A DNA stretch of 64,000 bases from the NCBI RefSeq assembly GCF_900168265.1, contig NZ_FVZF01000009.1:1-64000 (forward strand). Direction: 5' to 3'. The notes beneath the pieces are model-generated. The model was not told the DNA's origin, ran no database searches, and saw only the letters and a list, made by a program, of their open reading frames with translations. The translations under genes and the position numbers were made by a program. This DNA is from Salegentibacter salarius (lineage in GTDB: Bacteria > Bacteroidota > Bacteroidia > Flavobacteriales > Flavobacteriaceae). This document shows positions 9,565-17,641 of the stretch, one piece after another (position 1 is the first letter of the stretch; each line of letters begins with the position of its first letter).

Positions 9565-10452
9565 ATGAAGTTTCTCCCTGCTGTCTTTTTTATGCTTATT
9601 GGTTTTCTTTCCAATGCACAAACTCCTACACAAGAACTTCAGAAGAAAATAGCTTCTATTTTTGAAGAAAATCATGGAGACTTCGCTATTGCTTTTAAAA
9701 ATATTTCCGAAGAAAAAGATAGTATTTTAATAAATGCTCACAAAAATTTCCACGCTGCAAGTACGATGAAAACCCCGGTAATGATCGAGGTTTTTAAACA
9801 AGCTTCCGAAGGAAAATTTTCGCTTCAGGATTCCCTGGTAATCAAGAATGAATTTAAAAGTATTTTAGACGGAAGTTCTTATTCAATGGAACTTGGTCGG
9901 GATAGCGGGGAACATCTCTACGAACAAATAGGTCAAAAAAGAAGTATTGAAGACCTGGTAACCGATATGATTATTTACAGCAGCAACCTGGCTACCAATA
10001 TTATTATTGAGCTGGTTGACGCTAAAAATGTAAATCAAACCATGCGCGAAATAGGCGCAATGGATATCAATGTACTTCGTGGTATTGAAGATATGAAAGC
10101 TTATGAAGCCGGTTTGAGCAACTCCACTACTGCTTATGATCTGATGTTAATTTTTGAAGCTCTTGCCAAAGGAAAAGCAGTAAATGCCGAAGCAGATAAG
10201 CAAATGCTCCAAATCTTACAGCAACAAAAACACACCGATCTTATTCCTGCTTTACTTCCCGAAAATTTAAAAATTGCTAATAAAACCGGCTGGATAACCG
10301 GTGTTCATCACGATTCAGCTTTAATTGAATTACCCGATGGCAAAAAATACGTTTTGGTTCTGCTTTCAAAAAATATGAAAGATATGGAGGCCGGCACCAA
10401 AATGTTAGCGGAAGTTTCTAAGCTAATCTACGATCACGTAAACTATAACTAA
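9565..10452 (+). CDS. Class A beta-lactamase-like serine hydrolase
   Basis: 295 residues with a signal peptide ending in SNAQ, so periplasmic. The three active-site motifs of penicillin-recognising serine enzymes are present with class A spacing: S66-T-M-K69, S139-S-N141 and K240-T-G242. The family hydrolyses beta-lactams or related substrates. Whether this one gives resistance cannot be told from sequence. The SSN triplet (rather than SDN) and the unclear omega-loop glutamate suggest a divergent member, near Bacteroidota PER/CfxA-like enzymes at best. It is 22 bases from the DUF1080 gene, but a functional link is not obvious. Confidence 0.85.
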   Translation: MKFLPAVFFMLIGFLSNAQTPTQELQKKIASIFEENHGDFAIAFKNISEEKDSILINAHKNFHAASTMKTPVMIEVFKQASEGKFSLQDSLVIKNEFKSILDGSSYSMELGRDSGEHLYEQIGQKRSIEDLVTDMIIYSSNLATNIIIELVDAKNVNQTMREIGAMDINVLRGIEDMKAYEAGLSNSTTAYDLMLIFEALAKGKAVNAEADKQMLQILQQQKHTDLIPALLPENLKIANKTGWITGVHHDSALIELPDGKKYVLVLLSKNMKDMEAGTKMLAEVSKLIYDHVNYN

Positions 10453-10474
10453 TTTTTCAACTAAAATTTTTAAA

Positions 10475-11239
10475 ATGAAAATATCATTAAAATCAGGTTT
10501 ATTGGCAAGTACACTTGTATTTGCTTCAATCAGTGCGTTTGCTCAGGAAAAAGATATCGATTTACCACCGGAAGCTACCGAATTCTATGAACCGGTTCCT
10601 CAAAAAATTGAAGCAGGTGAATCTACCACTACACCACCGTCTGATGCTAAAATCTTATTTGACGGCTCAGATCTCTCGGCTTTTGTAAATGAAAAAGATG
10701 GGTCTGAACCCACCTGGAATATAGAAGGAGATGTGTTAACGGTAAATCCGGGAACCGGCGGTATTTTAACCAAAGAGAATTTTGGGGATATACAGTTACA
10801 TTTAGAATGGCGCTCACCATCAGAAATTAAGGGCGACGGCCAGGGACGCGGAAACAGCGGGGTGATAATTATGGGGAAATATGAAGTGCAAATTCTGGAT
10901 TCTTACCAGAACGATACTTATACCAACGGGCAGGCTGCCAGTATTTATAAACAATCTCCGCCTTTAGTAAATGCGACAAAAGCTCCAGGCGAATGGAATA
11001 CTTACGATATTATCTTCACCGCTCCAAGGTTCAATAAAGATGGAATGTTGTTAAGTCCGGCTAAATTAACCGTACTTCATAACGGCGTGGTGGTTCAAAA
11101 TAATTATGAGCTACGCGGCCCAACGGAATATATAGGTATTCCTAATTACACGAAACATGAAGAGAAGCTTCCTATTCATTTCCAGGATCACGGGAATCCT
11201 GTGAGTTTCAGAAATATTTGGGTGAGGGAACTTGAATAA
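10475..11239 (+). CDS. DUF1080 (3-keto-disaccharide hydrolase-type) secreted protein
   Basis: 254 residues, signal peptide ending in SAFAQ. Residues about 60-250 form the DUF1080 LamG-like beta-sandwich: ILFDGSDLSAF, then LEWRSP, the GRGNSGVIIMGKYEVQILDS block, GEWNTYDIIF and IHFQDHGNPVSFRNIWVREL at the end. Members act on glycans in the periplasm, and some hydrolyse 3-keto-glycosides together with Gfo/Idh/MocA oxidoreductases. A Tat-exported Gfo/Idh/MocA gene is in this window but 43 kb away. It is followed by an aldo/keto reductase 42 bases downstream on the same strand, so the two may be co-transcribed. Confidence 0.9.
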   Translation: MKISLKSGLLASTLVFASISAFAQEKDIDLPPEATEFYEPVPQKIEAGESTTTPPSDAKILFDGSDLSAFVNEKDGSEPTWNIEGDVLTVNPGTGGILTKENFGDIQLHLEWRSPSEIKGDGQGRGNSGVIIMGKYEVQILDSYQNDTYTNGQAASIYKQSPPLVNATKAPGEWNTYDIIFTAPRFNKDGMLLSPAKLTVLHNGVVVQNNYELRGPTEYIGIPNYTKHEEKLPIHFQDHGNPVSFRNIWVRELE

Positions 11240-11281
11240 TTTTAAATCACTAATCAATTATACTAAATAGAATTAGACTTT

Positions 11282-12280
11282 ATGAGTAACTATAAAGCTT
11301 CAGGAGATCGTTACGAAAAAATGCAATACCGCCGCTGTGGAAAAAGCGGGATTAAACTTCCTTTACTATCCCTGGGATTATGGCATAATTTCGGCGATAA
11401 GGATGATTTTGAAAATGCCAGAAATCTTTTAAGAACTGCTTTCAATAATGGCATCACACATTTTGATCTTGCCAATAATTATGGCCCACCTTATGGTTCT
11501 GCTGAAAAGAATTTCGGGAAGATCTTTGCTGAAGATTTTAAACAATATCGCGATGAATTAATAATTTCTACAAAAGCCGGTTGGGATATGTGGCCCGGGC
11601 CTTATGGCAATTTTGGCTCCAGGAAATACCTTATTGCCAGTTTAGACCAATCGCTGCAAAGAATGGGATTAGATTATGTAGATATATTTTATCACCATCG
11701 CCCAGACCCGGAAACGCCTTTGGAAGAGACAATGGGGGCTTTAGATCAAATTGTAAGACAGGGAAAAGCGCTTTATGTGGGAATTTCTCAATACTCTGCA
11801 GAAGATACGGCTAAAGCGGCTAAAATCCTTAAAGCTCAAAACACTCCTTTTCTAATACACCAACCCAGGTATAATATGATGGATCGTTGGGTAGAAGGTG
11901 GTTTATTAAATACCCTAGAACGCGAAGGAATTGGTAGCATAGTGTTCTCTCCTTTAGAACAGGGAATTCTAACCGATAAATATTTAAATGGAATTCCAAA
12001 AAATAGTCGTGCGGCAACCCAGGGAAGTTATTTAAATGAATCGCAAATCACTCCTGATGTAGTGACCAAAGTGCAAAAACTAAATGAGATCGCTCAATCC
12101 AGAAACCAAAGCTTAGCACAAATGGCTGTGGCCTGGTTGCTGAAAGATGACCGAGTGACTTCGGTATTGGTTGGAGCGAGTAAGGTTTCCCAATTAGAAG
12201 AGAATATACATACTTTAGAAAACCTTGAATTCAGTAAAACTGAATTGAATGAAATAGAAAAAATCCTGCAAAATAAATAG
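11282..12280 (+). CDS. Aldo/keto reductase, YghZ/L-glyceraldehyde-3-phosphate reductase group
   Basis: 332 residues forming a TIM-barrel NADPH-dependent reductase. The catalytic tetrad is visible: Asp62 and Tyr67 (FDLANNYGPP), Lys98 (ISTKAGWDMW) and His138/His139 (DIFYHHRPDP). The start MSNYKASGDRYEKMQYRRCG and the GPYGN motif are typical of the YghZ/Gpr subgroup, which reduces L-glyceraldehyde 3-phosphate or methylglyoxal-type aldehydes. The exact substrate here is inferred. The stop codon overlaps a terminator hairpin (12261-12288). Confidence 0.93.
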   Translation: MSNYKASGDRYEKMQYRRCGKSGIKLPLLSLGLWHNFGDKDDFENARNLLRTAFNNGITHFDLANNYGPPYGSAEKNFGKIFAEDFKQYRDELIISTKAGWDMWPGPYGNFGSRKYLIASLDQSLQRMGLDYVDIFYHHRPDPETPLEETMGALDQIVRQGKALYVGISQYSAEDTAKAAKILKAQNTPFLIHQPRYNMMDRWVEGGLLNTLEREGIGSIVFSPLEQGILTDKYLNGIPKNSRAATQGSYLNESQITPDVVTKVQKLNEIAQSRNQSLAQMAVAWLLKDDRVTSVLVGASKVSQLEENIHTLENLEFSKTELNEIEKILQNK

Positions 12281-12288
12281 CAGGATTT
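12261..12288 (+). terminator. Terminator overlapping the aldo/keto reductase stop codon
   Basis: AAATCCTGC (12261-12269) pairs with GCAGGATTT (12280-12288) and is followed by TCTTT. The 5' arm lies in the last codons of the gene and the loop holds the TAG. Confidence 0.6.
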
Positions 12289-12292
12289 CTTT

Positions 12293-12430
12293 AAAAAGGC
12301 TGTTTGAAAAATTTATTGAATCGTCATCCTGAATTTGTTTCAGGATCTAGGTTTTAAGATCTTTAATAATATTAGAAGCTGAAACAAGTTCAGCTTGACG
12401 AATATTAAATGTTTTTGAAACAGCCTTTTT
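12293..12430. repeat. Family A double-hairpin element between convergent genes
   Basis: An outer stem of 19 bases with one mismatch (12293-12311 with 12412-12430, core AAAAAGGCTGTTT) encloses two inverted halves. The first half, at 12322-12350, is GTCATCCTGAATTTG plus TTTCAGGATCT. The second half, at 12370-12403, contains GCTGAAACAAGTTCAGC. Each half is a small hairpin and the halves are roughly inverted relative to each other. T-runs at both ends would let the outer stem terminate transcription from both sides. Related copies lie at 20783-20917 and 57711-57840. Confidence 0.8.
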
Positions 12431-13402
12431 TTATTTAATATAAACTTCCAGGAATTCACAATTTTCAGCTGAAAGTTGAACTTTTTTATTTTCAGCAGGA
12501 ATAAGTAACGTTTCTCCCTGCTTAATCTTTTCTGAATTACCATTTACTGAAATCTGGCCTTCCCCACCAACACACATATAGATCACAAAAGAATCTAAAC
12601 TGCTATAATCTTTCTCAATCTCACCCTTTACTGGTAAATAATTGGTGGTGAAATATTTACAACTAGCAACTTCAGAAGAGGTATTTACTTCCTTTTTGTA
12701 GTTCAGTTTAAAATCATCTTTCTTTTCGAAATCTATAGCATCAATGGCTAAGGCGGTGTGGAGTTCCCTGGAATTTCCGTCATCATCGGTACGATCCCAG
12801 TCGTAAATTCTATAAGTAACATCTGAGGTTTGCTGAATTTCAGCTAAAAGCACCCCTGCTCCTATTGCGTGTACTTTCCCGGTATTTATAAAGAAACTAT
12901 CTCCCTTCTTTACTTCTTCAAAATTAAGAAGCTCTACAATTTTTCCTTCTTCTAATCTGGCAATATAATCTTCTTTTGAAACGCTTTCCTTAAAGCCAAT
13001 ATTGATTTTCGCTCCCTTATCGGCCTGCATAATATACCACATTTCGGTTTTTCCGAAGGAATTATGGCGTTGCTGTGCAAGTTCATCATTAGGATGCAAT
13101 TGCACAGAAAGCTCTGTATTGGCATCTATAAATTTAATAAGCAAAGGGAAATCGGCGTCAAACTCCTTATATATTTTTTTACCTAAGATTCTATCTTTGT
13201 ATTCCTCCAAAAGATCTTTTAAAGAGAAACCTTTAAATTCGCCATTGGCAACTACAGAAATATCTCCAGATACACCAGAAATTTCCCAGCTTTCGCCAAG
13301 GTCGTCACGGTTGGTTTGCTTATTTAAAATATTTTTGAGTTTTTCACCACCCCAGATCTTTTCCTTTAAAATGGGGTTGAATTTAATCGGATAGTCAAGC
13401 AT
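12431..13402 (-). CDS. manA: Mannose-6-phosphate isomerase, class I
   Basis: 323 residues, the short type I form common in Bacteroidota. It interconverts fructose 6-phosphate and mannose 6-phosphate, the entry to GDP-mannose for glycans. Zinc ligands are visible: QLHPND (His103), KTEMWY (Glu120) and GKVHAIGAG (His near 177). The C-terminal cupin half is complete. It lies upstream, in transcription sense, of the family A element and converges on the aldo/keto reductase. The neighbouring glycosyltransferase operon on the same strand may use its product, but that is inference. Confidence 0.95.
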   Translation of the reverse strand: MLDYPIKFNPILKEKIWGGEKLKNILNKQTNRDDLGESWEISGVSGDISVVANGEFKGFSLKDLLEEYKDRILGKKIYKEFDADFPLLIKFIDANTELSVQLHPNDELAQQRHNSFGKTEMWYIMQADKGAKINIGFKESVSKEDYIARLEEGKIVELLNFEEVKKGDSFFINTGKVHAIGAGVLLAEIQQTSDVTYRIYDWDRTDDDGNSRELHTALAIDAIDFEKKDDFKLNYKKEVNTSSEVASCKYFTTNYLPVKGEIEKDYSSLDSFVIYMCVGGEGQISVNGNSEKIKQGETLLIPAENKKVQLSAENCEFLEVYIK

Positions 13403-13465
13403 TTGTTGGTTAGTTTAAAATCGTCTCAATATAATCAAATATTGGCGTGTTAAAAAATGGGTGAT

Positions 13466-15091
13466 TTACTGGTTTTCTGTTTTTTCCAATAAATAGAGCT
13501 CGCGATATAACCTTCGTTTATGTTTAGTACTTACAGGATTCATATCTACACTATCTATTTTTGTTGTTTTATAATTACTAAACACCTGTTTCAAGCTATC
13601 ACTAAGGTAAGCTCCGGTTAAAATTAAAAACTTATTAGACTTTGTAGCTTTCATTTTATTTTCCTGGGTTAAAACAGGAATAGGCTTCCCATACTCCCAG
13701 ATAATTTCAGGAGTAAAAGTTTTAAACTCATATACCTTTGTATCGTACTTTTTTAGATGCTTATCTATATTTACTATGCTATTATAATCTTTATTTACAT
13801 TAATCTTATCAGCCATCGGCAAACCGAACCATACAACACTTATTAAGAAAAAAATACTTAAATAAAATACAGGTTTTATTTTCTTCAGCATTAAAAATCT
13901 AAACATTAAAATGCCGATGATAAATAAGAAAAATGAGCTTAAAATGTACCACAGCAGTATGTCTTCCAACATAGGTTCAAAATAAAAATATGCAGCAATT
14001 GGGAAGATACAGCCTACTAAAGCAAATATTCCAAAATGTAAATACACTACTGCAGCCTCTTTTATTTTTATACTTCTGAAATGATTTAAAAGGTATTCTA
14101 TATAGAAAGAGGTGTTCATTGTCATCGGAATAAGCACCGGTAAGAGATAGCGGGATTTTTTCTCTGGAATTACAGATAACAGAAAAACCGAAGCTAAGGT
14201 CCAGAAAAGGGCAAATTTGTAGGCTTTCTTGTTGCTAACCCTGTCTTTTAAATAAGGATAAAGCAGCGCTACAAAAGAAGGAATAGTCCATAATCCACTT
14301 TGTATAAAAAAGCTCCAGTAATAATAAAAGGGTCTAACATTATAATTTAACCATCTTCCGGTTTCCTGGGTTGTGATTTCAGCAACGGCTCGGGTGTCAA
14401 ATAAATAAACATAAAGATTCCACCACCCCCCTGAAATTAAAGCAATTACAACCAAAAGCACTATCGCTTTCCAACGTTTCTTAGTCCCTTTAAATTTATA
14501 GATAAAACCATACGCAATTAAAAATGGAAGAAATAATGCATAGAGAGAAACCGGGCCTTTACTTAGAATAGAGCAGCCGATAAAGAGCCCGCTGATTGTG
14601 GCAAAGAGATACCAGTTTTTTGTCGTATTATATAATTTGTAGAGAAAAAATATAGCGAGCATCATAAAACTATGGGTATAAATATCCCATTGCCCGTCTC
14701 TACTGGAAAAAACGATATAAAATGAAGTTGTAGCAATTATACCGGCTAAAAATGACAGTTCAATATTTCTGGTGATCTTAAGCAGAAATTTATAAATAAA
14801 CACCACCAGGAGCAATCCCATAATTGCAGAAGGAAGTCTCAAACCAAAAAGACCTTCCATCCCAAAAACAGACATAGAAATTGCGGTTAGCCAGGTTGGT
14901 AATGGAGGTTTTTCATAACGCGGCTCGGCATTCATTGTAGTGAAGATCCAGTTATTATCGTTCAACATTTCCCTGGCGGTAATAAAGTTACGCGCCTCCA
15001 TAATGTTGATATAGATAGCATCTAGATTTACAAAAAACACAGCAATTCCCACAAGTATTAGCAGGACCAGATATTTATTCTCTAATTTCAT
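13466..15091 (-). CDS. GT39/ArnT-like polyprenyl-phosphate-sugar glycosyltransferase
   Basis: 541 residues with about 11-12 membrane segments. The first periplasmic loop holds the ArnT/PMT-type signature (IYINIMEARNFITAREML; RYEKPPLPTWLTA), where the acidic and KPP motifs bind the lipid-linked sugar. Such GT-C enzymes move a sugar from undecaprenyl phosphate to lipid A or another periplasmic acceptor. The start overlaps the LAB_N gene by 17 bases, and that gene overlaps the GT2 gene by 8, so the three form one coupled unit: GT2 charges the lipid carrier, and this enzyme uses it outside. The sugar and acceptor are not determinable here. Confidence 0.88.
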   Translation of the reverse strand: MKLENKYLVLLILVGIAVFFVNLDAIYINIMEARNFITAREMLNDNNWIFTTMNAEPRYEKPPLPTWLTAISMSVFGMEGLFGLRLPSAIMGLLLVVFIYKFLLKITRNIELSFLAGIIATTSFYIVFSSRDGQWDIYTHSFMMLAIFFLYKLYNTTKNWYLFATISGLFIGCSILSKGPVSLYALFLPFLIAYGFIYKFKGTKKRWKAIVLLVVIALISGGWWNLYVYLFDTRAVAEITTQETGRWLNYNVRPFYYYWSFFIQSGLWTIPSFVALLYPYLKDRVSNKKAYKFALFWTLASVFLLSVIPEKKSRYLLPVLIPMTMNTSFYIEYLLNHFRSIKIKEAAVVYLHFGIFALVGCIFPIAAYFYFEPMLEDILLWYILSSFFLFIIGILMFRFLMLKKIKPVFYLSIFFLISVVWFGLPMADKINVNKDYNSIVNIDKHLKKYDTKVYEFKTFTPEIIWEYGKPIPVLTQENKMKATKSNKFLILTGAYLSDSLKQVFSNYKTTKIDSVDMNPVSTKHKRRLYRELYLLEKTENQ

Positions 15092-15704
15092 TATGATGAA
15101 TTATAATATTTCTAATGTACATTAAAGCGCCAAATAAATGCCCAATAAGTAAAACCGGGTCTTTTCTCAAAATAGCATAAATTAGGATCAAAGAGGAACC
15201 GGCAAGGCTTAACCACCAAAATCCCAGTGGCAAAGAAGATTTTTTCTGTTTTTCAGAATATATCCATTGGTACAAAAAGCGAAGGGTGAAAATTATTTGG
15301 GCAACAATCCCTAATATCAGCAGCCATAAAGGGATAGCTTCGTTCTGAAATAGCTTTTGAAGGTCGTATTCATTATTAAAAAAACTGTAAACCACCACTA
15401 TTACCGGGAAAACAAAGATCAAAAATCTAATAATAAAAGGAAGTTTATTCCATTGTCCCTGGAATTGCAAATTCCTAATGTAGATGAAATAAGTAAGACT
15501 CTGCCCCAGCATAATAGCAAAATCGTCCCTGGCATAACCATAAATAAATAATAAAAAGGAAGCAAGTAAGCTCAGTTCCCAAAAAAGAATTGGTGTAAGA
15601 ACCTTCTTCTGTTTTTCAGAAAGAATCCATTGCATAATCATCCTTGAAGAAAACAGAATTTGAGCAGTAAATCCTATCACATAAATTATGAGCGAACTAT
15701 CCAT
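15075..15704 (-). CDS. Tandem LAB_N (lipid-A-disaccharide synthase N-terminal-like) membrane protein
   Basis: 209 residues with two copies of the LAB_N module. Copy 1 (about residues 10-80) reads AQILFSSRMIMQWILSEKQKK...FWELSL...YFIYIRN. Copy 2 (about 130-205) reads AQIIFTLRFLYQWIYSEKQKK...FWWLSL...ALMYIRN. Each copy has about three helices, giving six in all, plus linker helices. LAB_N modules occur alone or fused to LpxB and often neighbour undecaprenyl-phosphate glycosyltransferases. A role as a small SMR-like flippase or partner for the lipid-linked sugar is inferred from its place between GT2 and GT39 genes with overlaps on both sides. Confidence 0.85.
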   Translation of the reverse strand: MDSSLIIYVIGFTAQILFSSRMIMQWILSEKQKKVLTPILFWELSLLASFLLFIYGYARDDFAIMLGQSLTYFIYIRNLQFQGQWNKLPFIIRFLIFVFPVIVVVYSFFNNEYDLQKLFQNEAIPLWLLILGIVAQIIFTLRFLYQWIYSEKQKKSSLPLGFWWLSLAGSSLILIYAILRKDPVLLIGHLFGALMYIRNIIIHHNEIRE

Positions 15705-16413
15705 GTTTCGCTTTCATACTGTAATCTATATAAGATTTTTTCATCCAGACGTAGGCAAAACAGTCTATTAACGGGCCAAGAAACCTATTTTTAAAATTGT
15801 ATTTTGAATGGCCTTCAATTCTGGGGTAATGATTTATTACTACCTCTTTAATCTCCTTTTGCTGAAGCAATATCATTGCAGGTAAGAACCGCTGTAAACC
15901 CTTAAACATCGGGATTTTTTTAGCGTATGCTGTATGCATAATTTTAAGCGGACATCCGGTATCGTGTATATTGTCTTTGGTAAAAAATATCCTTACTGCA
16001 TTTCCGGTTTTAGAGGAAATACGCTTTACCAAAGTATCTTTTCTGTTTTTACGCCAGCCGGTAACTAAACCGTAATTTTCAATATAAGGAAAGAGTAATT
16101 CAAAATCCTCAGGATGTGTTTGTAAATCCGCGTCCAGGTAGCCAAGTAAAGGGGTTTTGGTATAATCGAAAGCGGCTTTTAGAGCGGCTCCTTTTCCATA
16201 ATTCTTATCAAATAACAGGCAGTTAAAATCATCGTGATCCAGGCAAAATTTTTCTATTGCAGAAGCACTACCATCACTAGAGCCATCATCCACAAGTAAT
16301 ACGCAAGATCTAAGCGATGCCGACTTTAGATAATTCTGTAAATATTCAAAAAGCCTGGGGAGACTTTCTATTTCATTGTAAACCGGAACAATAATCGTAA
16401 ACTGAAACTCCAT
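15697..16413 (-). CDS. GT2 glycosyltransferase, polyprenyl-phosphate-sugar synthase type
   Basis: About 238 residues from the ATG at 16413. A TTG two codons upstream is also possible but less likely. The DPM1/ArnC-like GT-A fold is clear: FTIIVPVYNEIESLP at the start, VDDGSSDGS near residue 45, the YLDADLQTHPED metal-binding DxD near 95, and GWRKNRKD near 118. No C-terminal membrane helices are seen, unlike ArnC, so it resembles the soluble DPM1 form. It should load a sugar from a nucleotide donor onto undecaprenyl phosphate at the inner leaflet. It is the first gene of the GT2/LAB_N/GT39 operon. Confidence 0.9.
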   Translation of the reverse strand: MEFQFTIIVPVYNEIESLPRLFEYLQNYLKSASLRSCVLLVDDGSSDGSASAIEKFCLDHDDFNCLLFDKNYGKGAALKAAFDYTKTPLLGYLDADLQTHPEDFELLFPYIENYGLVTGWRKNRKDTLVKRISSKTGNAVRIFFTKDNIHDTGCPLKIMHTAYAKKIPMFKGLQRFLPAMILLQQKEIKEVVINHYPRIEGHSKYNFKNRFLGPLIDCFAYVWMKKSYIDYSMKAKHG

Positions 16414-16639
16414 ACACAATTATAGACTGTAATTAAGATTTGGTAATAAAAGCCGCAATTTTAAAACCTGGTAGCGTGAGGCAGGTTTAATTTAGCAAAG
16501 GGACATTAAAAAAATTACCGCAGCAAAATTAAGGATATAATTTAGAAAAACTTTCAAAATAAAAATTAAGTTAAAAAGAGATTAAAACCGGGTTAAAACA
16601 GGACCGAATAAAAAAAATACATTTTTAATTAAAAAAAGG

Positions 16640-16669
16640 TTGTTTTATTTCGAAAGAGGCTTATATTTG
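16640..16669 (+). promoter_or_regulatory. Bacteroidota promoter of tRNA-Arg
   Basis: TTG at 16640-16642, exactly 19 bases, then TATATTTG at 16662-16669. This is a full match to TTG-N19-TAnnTTTG, ending 13 bases before the tRNA. Confidence 0.85.
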
Positions 16670-16682
16670 CAACCGCAAAAAC

Positions 16683-16756
<74 letters not shown>

Positions 16757-16757
16757 C

Positions 16758-16788
16758 AAAAAGTCTTCCAATTTTGGAAGACTTTTTT
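16758..16788 (+). terminator. Terminator of tRNA-Arg
   Basis: AAAAAGTCTTCCAA pairs with TTGGAAGACTTTTT around a very short loop, followed by a T-run. Its 3' arm and tail (16774-16795) recur base for base at 17611-17632. Confidence 0.85.
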
Positions 16789-16795
16789 GTTTTAT

Positions 16796-17106
16796 ATACA
16801 TTTTCAATGAATGTAAACCAATCCTAAATGCTCATTTTTTAGCCTGATTTATTCTTAAAATTTGCTTTTATCAGGCTTACTTAAATCATCGAAATTGCCT
16901 TGCCTATACTCTTTATCCATTCAACATAATGAATTTTAAAATGATACCCAAACTCTAAATTAGATCCCAGAAATTAACCAATGTATGATCGGGCTCATAT
17001 ATTAAGGGCTTAAAGTTGAACACCTTTACCAACTTAATTTTAATAATAAAAATATTCCCAGTTCTTAGGTTTTGCAGCTCCATTATATGGCCGGGATATT
17101 TTAAAA
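16796..17106. other. Gene-free stretch between tRNA-Arg and thioredoxin-like gene
   Basis: About 310 AT-rich bases with no convincing ORF. The only structure seen is an inverted repeat AGCCTGAT (16841-16848) / ATCAGGCT (16870-16877) with a 21-base loop. The frame of the downstream gene is open back to 17050 but has no start there. Nothing else is recognised. Confidence 0.4.
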
Positions 17107-17565
17107 ATGTCTTTTAAAACCATAAAGCTTTCAGAAGAGCAAAATAAATACTTTCAAGATATAAACGTAAAACAAACCTGGCTGGTAATTACCGAGCCCT
17201 GGTGTGGGGATGCTGCCCAAAGTCTTCCGTTTTTTAATAAACTAGCTTCAAGTTCAGAGAATATTGAGTTAAAAATTGTGCTGCGCGATGAGAATCCAGA
17301 GCTAATGGATTCTTTCTTAACCTATGGTTCCCGTTCTATCCCAAAGCTTATTATACTAGACAAATACCTGGAGGTGGTTAATCATTGGGGACCACGTTCT
17401 AAGGCAGCTACAAAAGTAGTGGACGACTATGTGCAGAAACATGATAAAATTGATGAGCAACTTAAAACAGACCTGCAACTATGGTATAACAAAAATAAAG
17501 GGGAAGCTATAATAGTTGAAATGCAAGACCTGGTGCTTTGCGAAAAGAATTCAGAATTTATCTAG
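17107..17565 (+). CDS. Thioredoxin-like protein with single-Cys WCGD motif
   Basis: 152 residues with a thioredoxin fold: WLVITEPWCGDAAQSLPFF near residue 25, RSIPKLIILDKYLEVV with the cis-Pro near residue 77, and GPRSK after it. The CxxC site is reduced to CGDA with one cysteine, so it is not a classical disulfide oxidoreductase. This is a known Bacteroidota subgroup. Many relatives carry about 40 more N-terminal residues. Here no upstream in-frame start exists before the stop at 17047, so this copy is short or uses 17107. It is bracketed by two near-identical terminator sequences. Confidence 0.85.
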   Translation: MSFKTIKLSEEQNKYFQDINVKQTWLVITEPWCGDAAQSLPFFNKLASSSENIELKIVLRDENPELMDSFLTYGSRSIPKLIILDKYLEVVNHWGPRSKAATKVVDDYVQKHDKIDEQLKTDLQLWYNKNKGEAIIVEMQDLVLCEKNSEFI

Positions 17566-17592
17566 AGAAATTTTATTTCTCCTTTTTAAAAC

Positions 17593-17628
17593 AAAAAAAG
17601 TCTCCCGGTATTGGAAGACTTTTTTGTT
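17593..17628 (+). terminator. Terminator after thioredoxin-like gene
   Basis: A hairpin AAAAAAAGTCTCCC / GGAAGACTTTTTT with a T-rich tail. The 22 bases at 17611-17632 are identical to those at 16774-16795 in the tRNA-Arg terminator, so the two terminators share an origin. Confidence 0.75.
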
Positions 17629-17641
17629 TTATTAATTTATT

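Noticed and set aside
12293-12430. Insertion sequence or CRISPR repeat
   Set aside because: No transposase and no regular spacer array; the structure is a single double-hairpin element that recurs at other loci.
13002-13394. 130-residue plus-strand frame inside manA
   Set aside because: Shadow of manA, whose zinc ligands and fold are clear on the other strand.
16397-16419. TTG at 16419 as the start of the GT2 gene
   Set aside because: An ATG two codons later fits the GT2 domain start and is the more usual start codon.
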